Notes: a model not told the origin generated them from the sequence alone. Shown: positions 11,595-25,480, counted from the first letter of the stretch. The stretch is DNA of 64,000 nt from Gymnorhina tibicen (GCA_013399875.1 VXAZ01007530.1:59998-123997), one strand, 5' to 3'. A program made the numbers and translations.

Positions 11595-12755
11595 TTCACA
11601 GAATCACGGAATATGTCAGGTTGGAAGGCATCACAGTAGGTGTTGTCCAACCTCCCTGCTCAAGCAGGGTCATTTCAGAGCACATTGCACAGGATTGGTC
11701 CAGATGGTTCTTGAGTATCTCCAGTGAGGGAGACTCCACACCATCTCTGGACAATCTGTTCCAGTGCATGGCCACCTGCACAGGAAAGAAGTTCTTCCTC
11801 ATATTCTGGTGAAACTTGCTGTGCATCAGTTTCTGCCCATTGCTTCGTGTCCTATTGTTCGGCATCACCGAGCAGAGCCTGGCTCCATCCTCTGACCCCT
11901 CCCTTCAAATACTGACAGACATTGACAGGGTCCCCTCTCAGTCATCTCTCCTGGAGGCTGAACAGGCCCAGCTCCCTCAGTCCATCCTCATAAGAGGTGC
12001 TCCAGTCCCTTCATCATCTTTGTTACTCTCCACTGGACCCGCTCCAGGAGCTCCTCGTCTCTCTTTCTCCTGAGGAGCCCAGAGCTGGACACAGCACTCC
12101 AGATGTGCCTCACCAGGGCTCAGCAGAGGGGCAATATCACCAACCTCAACCTGCTGGCAATGCTCTCCCTAATGCACCACAGGATACATTGGCCCTCTTG
12201 CCCACAGGGCACGCTGCTGGCTCACGGACACTTTGTTGTCCACCAGGACCCCCAGGTCCTTCTCCTCAGAGCTGCTTTCCTGCAGGTCAGTCCTCAGCCT
12301 GTACTGGTGCCTGGGGTTATTCCTCCCCAGGTGCAGGACCCTGCATTTCCCTTTGTTGAATTTGAAACTCTTCTTCCCTGCCCATCTCTCCAACCTGTCG
12401 AGATCCCTCTGAAGGGATGCACAGCACTCTCGGGTACTGGCCACTTCTCCCATCTTTGTGTCATCAGCAAACTTGCTGAGGGGGCATCTGCCCCTTTCCC
12501 AAGTCATTGATGAGTAATTTAAACAATAGTGGGACCAGGATTGAACCTTGGGGGACACCACCAGTGACAGGCCTCCAACTAGACCCTATGCCAGTGGTCA
12601 CAGCCCTCTGGGAGCTGCTGTTCAGCCATTTCTCAATCCACCAAACTGTCCACTCATCCACTCCACACCTCCTGAGTTTGCCTATGAGGATGTTGTGAGA
12701 GAGTGTTGAAAGCTTTGCCGAAGTCCAGCTAGACAATATCCACTGCTTACTTCCA
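11595..12755 (-). mobile_element. CR1 LINE, antisense, RT region to 3' end
   Basis: Antisense CR1 whose 3' end lies at the left (TCACAGAATCACGGAATATG at about 11597). Minus-strand reading gives an ADD-containing RT box with both Asp ([15 protein letters not shown], near 12440-12485). Upstream of it are a GGVPQGS motif near 12540-12565 and [19 protein letters not shown] near 12620-12690. The CR1 frame merges with unrelated flanking sequence beyond about 12755, which marks the 5' truncation. The ORF is interrupted, so the copy is inactive, although its catalytic box is intact. Confidence 0.9.
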
Positions 12756-13880
12756 TCTTGCTGTTCCCAGGTATTTGGACTATTATGAGTTTGTGGGGAA
12801 TTTAGCAGAACAGAGCAGCAGACATGGAAGACACTGGTTTTCTTGGTCTCATCTGTTTCTTTGTTTTGCATGGTCACATACTTGATGGACAGGGCACCAA
12901 AGCTATGTCTGAAGGAAACCTTGAATTCTGTTTCCTTGGATATTTTGCAGATAAAAAGTGGATTGAAAAAGAAATCTCTGTAGGCTTTTGATGTTAATTT
13001 GATGTCTTTTTTCATAGCTCTTTAGTTGAGATACTAGTTTATTATAAATTCAGATCTATTGTAGCAAGAATTATGAATAAAACAAAATTTTATTGAATTT
13101 TAAAAACTTAAAATTCTATACTCCTTTTGTGCAATGAATTCACAGCTCGAAACAAGAACCGAATTTGTTGTATAATCAGGGGAATTTCTTGCTTTCAAAG
13201 GAATATGTTTCCATTTTTATTTCTCATAATTAATAAGATATTAAATATTGAAAAATAGAAGTGTGCAGAACTAAAAATGTCTTGTTCTCCCCTCTCTCTA
13301 ACTATTGCTACAGAAAGAATTGTCAGTATTTGGGTGCCAATCTGGAAGCTTCTCAATGAGTCAGTGTTGCACATTTAATAGAAATAGATAAATATATAAT
13401 AAAATTATGGTACATAAAAATGTTTATCAATTAATTCTGCATTCAGAGAGGCAGTGTAAACCCTTTAATTACTGAATCTTGCTTTTGAGTTTTCAACTCA
13501 AAATTGCATCTCCCTGGCAGGCTGGACAGGTTTTTGCCTCTGGAAGGAAGCTCTCTTCTCCTGCTAGATTTTCAGGTGTAAGTCATGCATTGATCCATTA
13601 CACCAATAGCCTTTGAATCCAGCTTTTTGCCCATACGTTGTTTGTGGCTTTAATGCTGCCTACTAAAGTAATAGAGGAGAGAAATCAAAAGCTGTATTAA
13701 AATGAAATTAAATATACCGTTTACCTGTTATCTACAGAGCCAGATACTTTCTCTTGGAAATAAATGAAGTTGATCCAGGTGTGTTTTACCTTAAATAAAT
13801 CTGTGTTGTCTGTTCTCATCTTGCTCTTCAAGTGCTGGGTAATAGTTTTCATGAGGACTTCATGTGTAAATTCTGCAATG
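12756..13880. other. Unique AT-rich non-coding stretch
   Basis: No gene or repeat recognised. Confidence 0.5.
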
Positions 13881-13889
13881 ATGAAGGAA

Positions 13890-14700
13890 GGTCTGCCAGC
13901 CTGTAGTTCTCTGGACAATCCTTCTTGACATTTTTTTGAAGTTACGGCATTGACTTTGTCACAGTCATCAGGGAGTTGCCTTAAAGCTGACGTAGGAGAT
14001 TCCTGATAACATCAGCCTGCTCTCTTGACACATTCCGGTATGTGTCATTTGATCCCATATCTGTGTACGTGTCCAGCTGCTCCATATGACCATCTCACTT
14101 GGTTCTCCTTCACTGTGGTGTTGGAAATCCCTCCTAGTCTGTGAGAGTGGGCACTTGGGGCAGATTTTGCCAGTGAATACTTAGGCAAAGGCTTTAATTG
14201 CCTCGGCCTTTTTAGTGAAATTTATTACTTGGTCACCTGTGCCATTCTCCAGTCTTCCATGTCTTCATGGCATATCCCTTTCCAGTTTTAGCTTCAGACA
14301 GATTTAGGTATTCTTAATTCCACCCCAGTGCAATCAATCTCAGGATTTCTCTGGTACCTTCTCCTGCGTCTTCCTCTTGGCTCTCTTTTCTTTGACATTG
14401 TCAGTATTTCTCTGTTCAACCGATGTGGCATCTTGCTGTGGCTGCTGTGGCTTTGTGTTTTCATGTGGGTATGGATTCCCTTGCACTTTGCAGAAATTGT
14501 TGATGGGATTTGACCTGTTGTCCTGAGTTCCTTCTCATGTCAGGACAGTCTCCTGTGTACCTGTTCTGAGTAAAAAGGCTGAGTTCTCCTAAATCCTGGG
14601 ATTTCTAGTTTGTTGCCTCCTTCGCTACCTTCATCGTCATCAGCAATTTTGCCTAAAGACTTAGACTGCAGAGTGACACTGTGTAGCTTAGATCTAGGAT
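13890..14700 (-). mobile_element. Old, highly diverged CR1-like fragment, antisense
   Basis: The stretch contains weak antisense matches to the CR1 region before and into RT. Examples are 'cagtcatcaggga' near 13964, a 'ccagtgaatacttaggcaaaggctttaattgcctcggcctttt' type block near 14170-14212 (the 'gactgaggcaaagaaggcattgag' landmark of CR1), and 'attctccagtcttcc' near 14245. It is far more diverged than the CR1 at 11595-12755. Boundaries are approximate. Confidence 0.5.
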
Positions 14701-15070
14701 CAATGTTCAGAAGTATTTTTAGACGCTTGTATTACTTCCATGAAAAATAATCTGTTAATGCACTCTTCACTGTTATTCCTCCAAAATCTGTTTGAGGCTG
14801 TGTCAGGAACTGTGACACCTGAGGTCAAATATTTGTGGAATACTTGTTTCTTATACTGGAAGGTTTTTACCAATTCCTTATTTTTGTTGCTATGGGTATT
14901 GTATAGTTTACTACAAGTATTCCCTCTGGTGCTATATTAAACTGGCCTAGAACTTTCTTACTACATAGACATACAGCCTTAATCCAGTTTTCATGTACTT
15001 CTGTATTTGTTGTCTTTTTATTTCCTTCTCCTTTCTGGAAGGGTTACTTATTCTCAGAAGGCAGTTAAAA

Positions 15071-15430
15071 TCATAGAATCATTTAGGTTGCGAAAGATTT
15101 CTAAGATCATTGATTCCAAGCATTAAACCAAACACTGCCAAGTTCACCACTAAACCATGTTTTAAGTGCCACATCGACATGTCTTTTAAATACCTCCAGG
15201 CATGGTGACTCAACCTCCTCCCTGAGCAGCCTGTTCCAGTGCTTGACAACACTTTTGGTGAAGAAAATTCTCTTAATATCCAATAAAAACCTTCCTTGAC
15301 ATAACTTCAGATAATTTCCTTTCATCCTTATTGCTTGCTGGTTAGAAGAAGCAACCAATCCCCAGTTCGCTGCAACCTCCTTTCAGGTAGTTGTAGGGAG
15401 CAAAAAGATCTGTGCTCCAGAGCCTTCACC
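15071..15430 (-). mobile_element. CR1 LINE 3' tail, antisense
   Basis: Starts with the CR1 3' end (AATCATAGAATCATTTAGGTT near 15071). It continues through 'ccaagttcaccactaaacc', the 'acatgtcttttaaatacctccagg' landmark, and 'cctgttccagtgcttgac' near 15230. It ends near 'gatctgtgctccagagcc'. No coding capacity. Confidence 0.9.
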
Positions 15431-17769
15431 AGCATCACTGTGGAATGCAGATTCTGTATTAATAAATGTATGTGAAAGACCATTTCTGATTAATTTCATG
15501 AAGTGTTCAATTCCATTTTTCAGTTATAAAATGAATATAGTTTCGGGTACTCTTAGTACTAAAAAGTTTCAATTGCTTTTGAGAAATAGAAATTTTAATT
15601 TATTTGTCTTTGAAAGATACTGCAGAGGAGATGCGTAACTTGCATAACATCAATTACTAAAATGATCTCTTAGGATTAATTTAAGTCAGTTGTGTCGCTG
15701 ACAACTTTGTTTAAACTCATCAGAGAGCATTATACTTGTTAGAGATGAAGCTGGACTTAGTTTCTGTTTCTTTTAAAATATTGGTTGTGTTGTGAACATA
15801 AGTGCTGGCAAATCCTCAAATAATTATGACTGACCTGAAGCTGTTTGAATATGCCCTTTAAAGAAAAAAACACAACAAACCAATGAAAAGCAAAACTTGT
15901 ACTGTAAATAATAAGTAACTTTATGGTAAGTTGAAAATCATTTTTTCAAACAACAAATTATAAGTTTTTTTCTTTGAATCATTTGGGGGATTTTTTGAAG
16001 GTTCCTGTGTAAAAGTAAAGCAGGGAGTGAATGGCATCTTAGAACTTTGTTTCTTTACTACCTGTGATAAGATCTGGGAAAAAAGAGTTGTGGTTCAAGG
16101 TTCAGTACTTCTTAGAAGGCATTGCTGTATTAGCCCCTCTCTAAAGCAGCATGTGGTCTTGGCATGTGCTCTTATCTAAGCTAAGAGGGGATTCGATACT
16201 TACATTTTACTTTATTCTAGAATTTAATGATTTAAAGAGAAAAGGGAAGTATAGTTTACTGGTTTAGGTCATACCCTAAGTCAGCAAGGTTCATCTGCAA
16301 TGCTCAACCCAGTCACATCTTGTTATAGGTTTAACACATATCTAAAGCGTTTTAGTCTTTGAATATTTTAATCTTGAATGACAATTTCAATAAAAGTTTG
16401 TATGAAAAAATAACTAGAACCAGAATGTTCTCATTGTTTTGGCTTTCTGACGTCTTTCTGCCCCATAATCAACTTTAGGAAGTACTGCAGGTGGTTTGGA
16501 GGTTGAGTGAGTTAATAATTAATAAGGATTTACGTGGCCTTTGTGTCACTTTTTATTTCCAAATCATTTGCTGACAAGTCACCTAAGGGCTTAAAATTGA
16601 CCAGGACAATAAGCAGCAGGAGCCTGTGGTGCAGTTGATGCTGATGAACAAAGAAAATAAATTATAGAAGTCAAAAAAAGTATTATTGGTTGCACTTAAT
16701 ACTATAAAACAAATGTTTTCTTGTAAGGAATATAAAGAACCAATTCAAATAAAGATTTTTTTGGTTGTAATTTTATGTAGAACCTAAACCTTCCTCTTTA
16801 TATTTAATGCAATGATTATTCAATTTATCAAATGTTACTGCATTGCTTTTGCTCAAGAACATTGACACAAATTGATGTCAGTATTATATAATTTTTTTCT
16901 TTTCTTTTTCTTTTTTTTTTCTTTTTCACTTATTCCTAAGTCACTCTGGAGATTGCCATTACAGCAGGAAAGCACTTATCTTCAAGTATTTTCAGGACTA
17001 GAAGAGCTCGTCCATTTCTATGACCTATTGAAGGTTTCTGACAAGAGTATATTTTCTTCTGGTGGTCTCTCTCTCTTAAACCTTGCTATCCTTTCAAATA
17101 AGAGTAAATCTCTTTAGTAAGCTTCTAAGTAATGATAGCTAGTGCCTTTGAAAGAGATGAAACTTTGTTGAATGTTAAACAAGGGGATTTTTTTTTTCTT
17201 TTTGCCACACTCCCCTCCAGGTTACTTGACTGCATTTACTTATACGTAGGCAAATCTTGGTTTTTTTGAACAAAACTTGTGACAAAATTTCCTTTCTCAC
17301 TCCAAAATTTTCATCATAGATTTCCTACAGTAATATTTACATAATTTGATTACAAATACAGATTATTGCAGTTGGTGCCACAGTTTACTCCACTGCTTCT
17401 ACAGACTCTTATAGTTCTTAAATCTTTCCTGCTGAAAGTTTAGACAGTGTAGGTAACTTGTAAGTCCATCAGCAGCCTTTTATAAGGGTGGGATTTCATG
17501 TAGGTGATCTTTGATCTGCAGTGCTGGAAGCTCTTTGAATTTCCTTTGCTTTGGAAGCTGCATGTATTGGTATAAATGTCTTAGTATTCTTGCACTAAAC
17601 ATTGGAGAGCCTACAGGTCAAAATGACAACTCTACACTACACTGAAGTTAATGTGAAGTTAATCTCTTCACACTTATTTCTAGCCTTCTTTGTTACCTTA
17701 AGAGTATTGTCCTTTCCCTTCCCTGTGAATGCAGCCATAGTTTGCACATCTAAACTTTTATTTTTGTAG
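15431..17769. other. Unique AT-rich non-coding stretch
   Basis: No gene recognised. It contains a poly-pyrimidine (T/C) tract at 16892-16927; an open frame overlapping that tract has no family features. Confidence 0.5.
16892..16927. repeat. T-rich pyrimidine tract
   Basis: Uninterrupted run of T with scattered C on the plus strand. Low-complexity sequence prone to length variation. Confidence 0.85.
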
Positions 17770-17774
17770 ACGAA

Positions 17775-17905
17775 GGATTATAGCTTTACATAGGCTGGAA
17801 AAGACCTCTAAGTCTTTTCTGTGAAGCCAGCACTGCCAGGTCCACCATGTTCCTAAATTCAGGTGTTAAGCTTTATGTATTCAAGTAAGTTCCTAAATTC
17901 AAATA
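17775..17905 (-). mobile_element. Short CR1 3' tail, antisense
   Basis: 'taggctggaaaagacctcta' followed by 'agcactgccaggtccacca' is the diagnostic antisense CR1 3' end. The segment TTCCTAAATTCA then recurs (about 17850 and 17889), a small internal duplication. Confidence 0.75.
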
Positions 17906-20900
17906 TTCAGCTCCATACATACACCATAGTTTTGTCCCTCGTCTGGGTGGCTGAATCACTGAACCATTGAACTCTTAGTTATACAAGCATAGCCCAAGGT
18001 TTACATCTTTTGCAGAATGAAAGAGTATTTTGTTTAATAGCTGCACTACAGAAGGAATTGAAAGACAAGGGAGAGCTTCTTGCTACTTAGTGTGTTTATT
18101 CAAGTGGGACTCAGAGATCTGTTGCAATGCAGATTTTTACAGCTTGAATTTTACTATACTATCTTTTGGCTAAAGGTACTATAAATATTTTTAAACTGTC
18201 ACTTCCACTCAAAATTACTTACTCGGGTTTTGGCCATATGTTTTGAAAAACAAAAGAAAAATTATATCTACCTTGGTTTGCCCTCTCAAATCTAAGTAAA
18301 AGGATATCATGAGGTAGAAAATACTATTTTTATACCCTCTGTCACCTTTGTTAACATTTTATTAGACATAAATCATGTAGTTTCAGGCTGCATAGTGGCA
18401 ATATGGTTCACTGTGTATTCTATTTTTATAACTTTATTTAAAACTGACATGAAACTTGCTGTACCTGAAACCCCAAGTGAGCCAGTTATTGGAGTGTAAC
18501 AAAGTTTTGACGTCAGAACTGCTATTTATTCCACTGGCAACCATTAGCAATGCATTACCCTTTGGCACTCGTGTTTTCAGAAACATGGTTAAATTTTTAT
18601 GACTGGGTCTAGCCAATTAGGATTCTTTCTCAAGATAGAAATGAGGGAAGAGATCTTTTTTATAACTTACTAAATGTAGCTTTCCAGAAACAACAGAATA
18701 AAAATATAAATTATTCCACTCAGAGTTCCCAAAACATTGTACTGAGCCACACCTCAGCTTGCCTGCTTGCTCCACATATGTATTTTAGAGGCAGGGGTTA
18801 AGCTGGGCTGCCTTGTCAAATGCATGAGCCTTTATTAGAATTTAATGTAATTACAGCTGAGTCATCCTCTCGGGTCAGCCCGGGAGCTTCAGTAGGATGT
18901 TAGAGGGGCCAGCAACTTAAGGTAGAGAGAACTGGGGAGATGCAGGAGGTGTGGAGGAAAATCAGGTGGAGCGGGGTGGGCTTGTCAAAAACAAATGGAG
19001 AGCAATTTCAGTAGAGGTTTCTGTTGCTGCCTTTTTCCTCAAAAAGCTAAACTTAAGCAACACCAGACTTAAGAGTGCGTATTTGTAAGCACTACATACA
19101 GAGTGGGATGGAGCAGCTGCATGAGAGGGTGCTATAGGATGTGATTCCTGGTTGTTGGTTTGCTGTCTGTGTTCTGGCAATAAGAAATGCCAGTGTCTAC
19201 AAACAGAACCTACAACAGATATTTTTTCCTTCTGTGTAATTTTCGATGATCTTCTCCTGAGGGCTTGGTGATATGCACTGTGTATTCAGGCATGAATTTA
19301 GAGTTGCATGTCGACAAAAGTTACAAAACGGTTGTTTGTACATGTTACTTTACTAGTGAACTGTAGATCTGTTTTGAAGGGAGTGCTCTTTTATATAAGG
19401 TTATTATTCCATTCCTGCATTTTATTAATGATTTTGTGTTCTTTATATCAGTAGTGAAAATATCGCCAGCTTTTGTCATAGGTTGTTTCCTGCAAAAAAT
19501 GTTTCTCTTTAAGGCTCTGATCTTTATTGTAATAGGTCAACTTTAATATGTTACGTAAAAGGTTGTGGCTGCAATCTAAATTTGGCAGCTACAACCTAAT
19601 TTTCCAAATAAATAGAAGCTGCTTGATCTTAAAGTATCAGCTATCTGCATTTATGTGTAATTTAGTTATCATATGATTTCCAGGTGAACAATTGTCTTTT
19701 GAGCAGCCATGAGAGGGAAGTTTTTTGGATATTCTGTTTCTAGTTCTTGTATTTCTCATGTGTGGAACCCTTGACATCCCTCACTGCTATCTCCTGTAAT
19801 TTGGATATTTGTTCTGGATGCAGCACATCAGAGGCTCTGCTGTCTTTTACCAACTTGCTTTAGTGTCCTTACTGAGTTAACGGAGACAAACATTTTCTCT
19901 TGCAGAGTAGTGACTGAGAAAACTGTTGAAGCATGTTGGGTGGAAAAAAGTAGTTGTGAGGCCTGAGAAAGAAGGGGTTGTCTGAATGGAAAGGCTGCCT
20001 AGGATGTGACAGAATTTGGAGACCATTGAAACAAAAAGGAGAAAAGCTGTACTTGATTCTAGAAGAGAAGGAAAACTGCAGGAAGCGTTCCAGTTTCTTT
20101 GGGAAAAACAGGAAGGCAATTAGAGAGGGAGAAAGAATTTAATTGCCTGGTAATTTTATGAAGGAGACATTACATCTTCCAGAAAGTGAGTGGCCTTGTT
20201 GGTTACTCCTGTGTGCACATTTGTTTTGCGTCTGTCCAAATCTTCACTCAGAGCTGTGGAATCATTGCCATGGCATGAGAAAGTTTGTAACATCAAAAAA
20301 CTCAGTTTTCTTTCTGTATGATCCTTTCCATATTTTCTTTAAAGAAATTTTATGGTGGAGAGACCACTTCTTTATGCTTTTGAGCTTCATGAGGGAGATC
20401 ATGAACAGTCTTTTCTTCTTGGAATATGCACCTTTTGAAGCTGTTAGTTAGTTGCTTATGGTGCCTGACTGGGAATGTGAATACAAGACTGACTACTTCT
20501 GAAAGGTGAAAAACTACTTTAAATCTCAGATTTAAGAATTACACTCTAAAGTTAATCCAGCTTTAAAATTACAGTTAAATATTTTACCTGCATTTTCCTG
20601 AGCGCTTACAGATATTTAGGCAATATTTGGAACAGTAATTTTTGGTTATCTGAATAGTGATTGTAGACTTTCTCCTGTTACTACACATGCAAAAATTGAA
20701 GAAAAGATCTGTTGTAGAACGTTTTGTAAAAAAAAGGAAATTAGAGTAATGATTTGTAAAGTTCTGAAGTAACTGTTCAAAATGAATTTGTATTTAGGCT
20801 GTCACAACCTGCAAAATCTAGTTAGCTACAATATGGATATCCCTAATATGCAAGGTTTTTTTAATCATGAGCTAAGGTTCTTGAATGAAGAAATTTCCAG

Positions 20901-22567
20901 TGCAGGAACTACCTGTAAGTACAACATGTATTTGTGAAAGGCCTAAACTACCTAAACCAGTAATTTCCTTTCTCATATGTTGTTATAATACAGGAAATAG
21001 TTGCACAGTTTCACTGTAGTTTCAATTCTTGGGGTTTTTTCAGCATTCCTTCATTCCTTCCTGCTTCCCTTCTCCGCCCCCTCCTCGCCTCCACAAGGTA
21101 CTTTTATCACAAATGCTAGCTTTTTAGATTATTCTGCTGAGAATATTAATTTCCTTCAATACACTATATTAACCTTTATAAGAGAATATCTGTAGTTCAG
21201 ACACCATGTATTCTCATTGTCACAGGAATGAATAAAATATGTAACAGAAGAGCAATATATGACAGTGATAATACACAAATTAATTTCAGATGGATTGTAT
21301 TTTCTTAACATTTGCCATTTCATCAGAAACTAGGTTAAACTAGACATGCAAGATTCACAAGTGATTATTTAAAGTCCAGTTCATGAGGTATTGTAGTGGA
21401 AAGCTTTTTGGGAAGAACTGAATCATACCTACAAGTCAGTGTTTCAGCCACCTTCAATTGTTGGTTGGTAAAACTTGGTTTAAGTGTAATGAGCTGAAAA
21501 GGTTGATTTTCATTTGTGCAGAATTATAAAATTTCAGTGGTTTCATATCATTTAGGTGGGATTTATTTGTAATGAACATGAATATATTCAATTTGATCAC
21601 TGTCTGTATCAAAATAGTGGAGAAGAAGCCTGTCTCATAACTATTTGTTTACATTGGTAAATGAGAAATAATAGCAAGAAATAAGCATCTTAAGTAAGAC
21701 AAAATTTCTTACCCTTAGGAAGTAGGAAAAGTTTTCTGTGGTGAACACCTATTCAGACCATGGAAGTTATTATGTCGCAAGAATACCTATGGGATTGCCT
21801 TGATACTTGTAGAAAAGCAGTGGGGAAGAATATGGAAGAGAGCAGGAAATGAATGAACATGTGGACAATTGGGAAAATACAGCAATTGAAGGGTAAAAAG
21901 CAAATCTAGAGGACAAGAGCTATGTGAAAGTTCTGATGAAAAAAATGGAGCATCAGAAAAATTCCAAAAAGACAAGCGGTTTGAATAATTCATGATTGAA
22001 GGGAATAGTATGAGTCAGAGATAAAATGAATGGAAGAGATACAAATATGGAATGTGACAGGCAAAATACAAAGAACAGACATTAAATATCAGTTGACCAT
22101 TCAACAGCAGCAGTTAAAAATTTATGGATAAGTCAGGGATAGCCAAAAAAGAGCTTTATATGAACTTCAGGGTACATCTTCAGGATATCTAGTTCAAGGT
22201 GGATGTGTTGAGTGAAAGACAGATTTTGGTCTTTTGTATAGATGGGAAAAACAAAACTGTGCATGGTTGTGCATTTCAGTCTAGCTTCATCTTCTACTCT
22301 ACAAAAGTATATATGGCATGTCTTACAGTTGCCATGGAAAGTACTGTGGCTTTGCACTTCTCTGTTCACTTCAGCATGAAATCAATCAGTGAAAATGTTT
22401 CTAAGTGTCCGCTGGTCCCTTCAGACTTGACTGGAAATTACCCACTTTTTTTTTTTTGATAACATCTATGTTCCCATGCTCAGCTTTGAGCTAAAATTTT
22501 AAACTTCAAAAAGAAATATAGGTTCTGTATGTTACACCTGTTTTTAAAAAAAACCCGAATAATAACT
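17906..22567. other. Unique AT-rich non-coding stretch
   Basis: No gene or recognised repeat. It holds a CRE-like site at 18508 and a hairpin at 19561-19596 (listed separately). The 18720-18910 part is less AT-rich than its surroundings and could be conserved non-coding DNA, which I cannot test here. Confidence 0.5.
19561..19596 (+). other. Inverted repeat, 12-bp stem
   Basis: GGTTGTGGCTGC (19561-19572) faces GCAGCTACAACC (19585-19596) across a 12-base loop. Eleven pairs are Watson-Crick. The remaining position is a G-T pair, which would be a G-U wobble in RNA made from the plus strand. Confidence 0.7.
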
Positions 22568-22660
22568 CATAAAATAGTTTTGGTTGGAAGGGAACCTTAA
22601 AGATTGTCTGGTTCCAACCCCTCCTCCATGGGCAAGGATACCAACTACCTACATCCTTAT
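22568..22660 (-). mobile_element. Short CR1 3' tail, antisense
   Basis: 'ttggttggaagggaacctta' then 'ggttccaacccctcctccat' and 'gggcaaggata' is a classic antisense CR1 3' terminus. The 5' side is truncated within about 90 bases. Confidence 0.75.
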
Positions 22661-25480
22661 TGTAATATGTATTTGTTTTATATAAACTGCAGTTTATTAG
22701 AGGGGTACTGGCATTCATGATACTGAAGGATGAAATGTCAAAGAAGACTTCTGCAGACTCAGTCAGAAAGGTTTTTGTATATCCAAAATCTGCGCAGTTA
22801 ATGCAGAATACCACTTAGCCATAGACTGAAAAGAGCCAGCATTATGATCTCTACCTTTCAGAAGTCGTATTTGGGATACTGTTGACTCCAGGGAAAAAGA
22901 GCATGAAGGGGACTATTCTGCCTGTATATCTAGTACAAAGAAATAAAATACTGGTAAAATAAAGAACCCCCTGATGAGTTACATGAGCATAAGGAGATAA
23001 GATAGAACAAAGAACTGAATGATATAGGCAAAAATTTGATCAGTCACTTTTCCGAAGACATGAAATCAGATGTTACTGACTTGAAATTTAACTGCAGATT
23101 TCTTGATCAAACTTAGCAATGAAACAACTTCAACTCTGAACAATTTCCAAAAGAAAATTCAAATAAAATAAATCATGGATGTTAGAAACAAGGTGTTTAA
23201 GCACTGTCAATAAATTGTAAAATTTAAACAAAATCTAGTATACTTTTGGAATTCCTAAACACTGCCTTTCCTCTTCCTAGAAACATTCTAAAATAACAGG
23301 AGTTGCATAAATAATATGTCTTGGTGATTTCTTGTGGTTTATACATAAAGAAATTTTCCAAGTGTCTAGCTTAGAGCTCTCTTTCTACCATTTCAGTCAA
23401 GTATTCCTTGACTTGCTCTGGCTTGGCATGCAGAATGGCTGAATACTGATGTCTTTTTAATAACTTCTTATAGAGATAACCATCAGATTCCCTCCAGCCT
23501 TCTTATTCAGAAAGAAAAACAAAACAAAGCACAACTTTCAGTGTTTCCATATGTCATGTTTTCTACCCACTTTTTTGTTGGTCTCTGGATCTCTTTCAGC
23601 TTATTGACTACTTGTTTTAAAGCACTTGCTGCAAAATTTGGCCCAGTACTTCAGGTGATCCTTGATTAGTTCTGTGACACATGGAATATTTGACTCTTAA
23701 TTTTGATTATAAGACTTTTGCTAATTAAACTGTGGAAGTGCTTGCATTTTTTCCTGGTGGATGCATCTATAAAGAAGCTATGCCAGACCCTTATTGTGTA
23801 GAATGTGATTCTACTCTGTTCTTCATTTCAAACAGACCTTAATGTTTTTCAGAATGATCTGCATATTTTGAGAAGACCCCAATGTGGTTTTGACATGATT
23901 TAGGCCTTTGCCTGAGTTGTTTGGCTCAGCTCCTTCTTTGTAAGATGCATGATGCAAAACAGCTATAATGAAGTGAACGTGCCTTTTATCCCCCCATCTA
24001 ATAGTACCAGAACTCTGTGATAATCTTTTTGGCAGACAGTGTCTTCCATAAGGTGTTAATCTGTGTATCAGATAATTCACTCATTTTATGGACAAAAGGA
24101 CTATGACGTCAGAACTGCTTTACATGGAGAAGTCAGCACAAATGCATGAATGTTGAGCAATCAGACTCACAGAGGAAGGTTTCTGGGCAATAGTTTCTGG
24201 ATTCTTTTTTAAGACAGAACAATAGCTCTGGGATCACTTGAGGATTACTTTTATAAATCAAATTGAGCTATACGCTTTGTAACAAATCTAATAACCATAC
24301 TGTGAATATAACACAAAAGTCATTGGTATTGCAGGTGGTGTGTGGGGATGAAATTTACTGCACCAAGTTCGTGGCAGTGCTTTGCAGAACAAAACCAAAG
24401 GTTTGCTTGTCCTGACATTAACAACTTCTAGTGGATGGTTCTATTGAATTCTGTTTGATTTTATTTGATATTCTGTTATTAGAAACATGGTGTCTTTTAA
24501 ATTTCTTTTAAAGAAGTTTTTCAAGTGGAGTTATAGTTACTCCTATGGTATACCACCTTAGGGAAGAGTATACTCTAGGTAAGGCATTATACTGCCGAAA
24601 TGAAATAGTAAGGTGTTTCTTTAGTATTTCCCATGGGTGATTTGAAATGTTACCAGAGCACATTGTAGGAACACCAGTGGAGCCATCTACAGTATTTTGA
24701 AGAATTTAATGAATTACCCATGGTTTTGCATTGGCAAAGAGACATCTATTCAAAATAAAAGGTGATTTTTTTCACTTGAAGTGCTGGTATTGGTATTTAT
24801 AATGATTCCAGTAGTTCAGCTTGTGAATAGCAACACAACTATATTTGTATAGTAACAAAAATGAGACCTTCTTCCAATGAGAGTTATTCTACTCAGCAAT
24901 TAATTTTTTTTTACTGAAAAGTACGGTAGCAAACGGAGAGCAATGAAATTCAATTTACTGGCACTTCCAAAGAAAACCATAGTAAAACTGAAAAATCAGC
25001 TATTTTGAGAATGTGCAAAAATACTGAGATGTAAACCAGCTTGTGTTGAGAGCTTGATTCTTAAATTTTTCATGTCATCAGGTAACAATGAGCAATTATT
25101 TTATATCCTGCCAAGAATCCAACATCAAAAACTCTTAAGTCATGTATTAGTAGCCTGATATGGAAAATGAGCCTGGTTGTAGTAAATATGTAAATGATTC
25201 AGGAGTAATTGTTTAGCTTTCTATGTGACAAAATAAAACTAAGAATGACTCTTCCAGAGGTATGTCAAACTGCTCTTGTTTTATAATTTGAATAAGTACC
25301 CAGTTGCTATATCTTAATTTCAAGTTTGTCTTAGTAATTCTGGGAAAAAAATTAAAAACAGGATCAGTGATCTGTAGTATTTTTGAAGACTTAAATAATT
25401 TAAAACCCTTTGCCAACTTTATGAACAATTTGCACTAAAGCTTTTCACCTGCCTGAAGGGCTGCCGTAGATCTGGAGTCT
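22661..25480. other. Unique AT-rich stretch with a possible old CR1 remnant
   Basis: Mostly unrecognised. Near 23560-23690 the order 'ctctggatctctttcagctt', 'ttgactacttgttttaaagc', 'cccagtacttcaggtgat' faintly matches an antisense CR1 3' region; treat that as tentative. A CRE-like site is at 24104. Confidence 0.4.

Noticed and set aside
12464..13015. 183-codon minus-strand frame
   Set aside because: The C-terminal part is CR1 RT and the N-terminal part is unrelated flank; it is a chance fusion at the truncation point.
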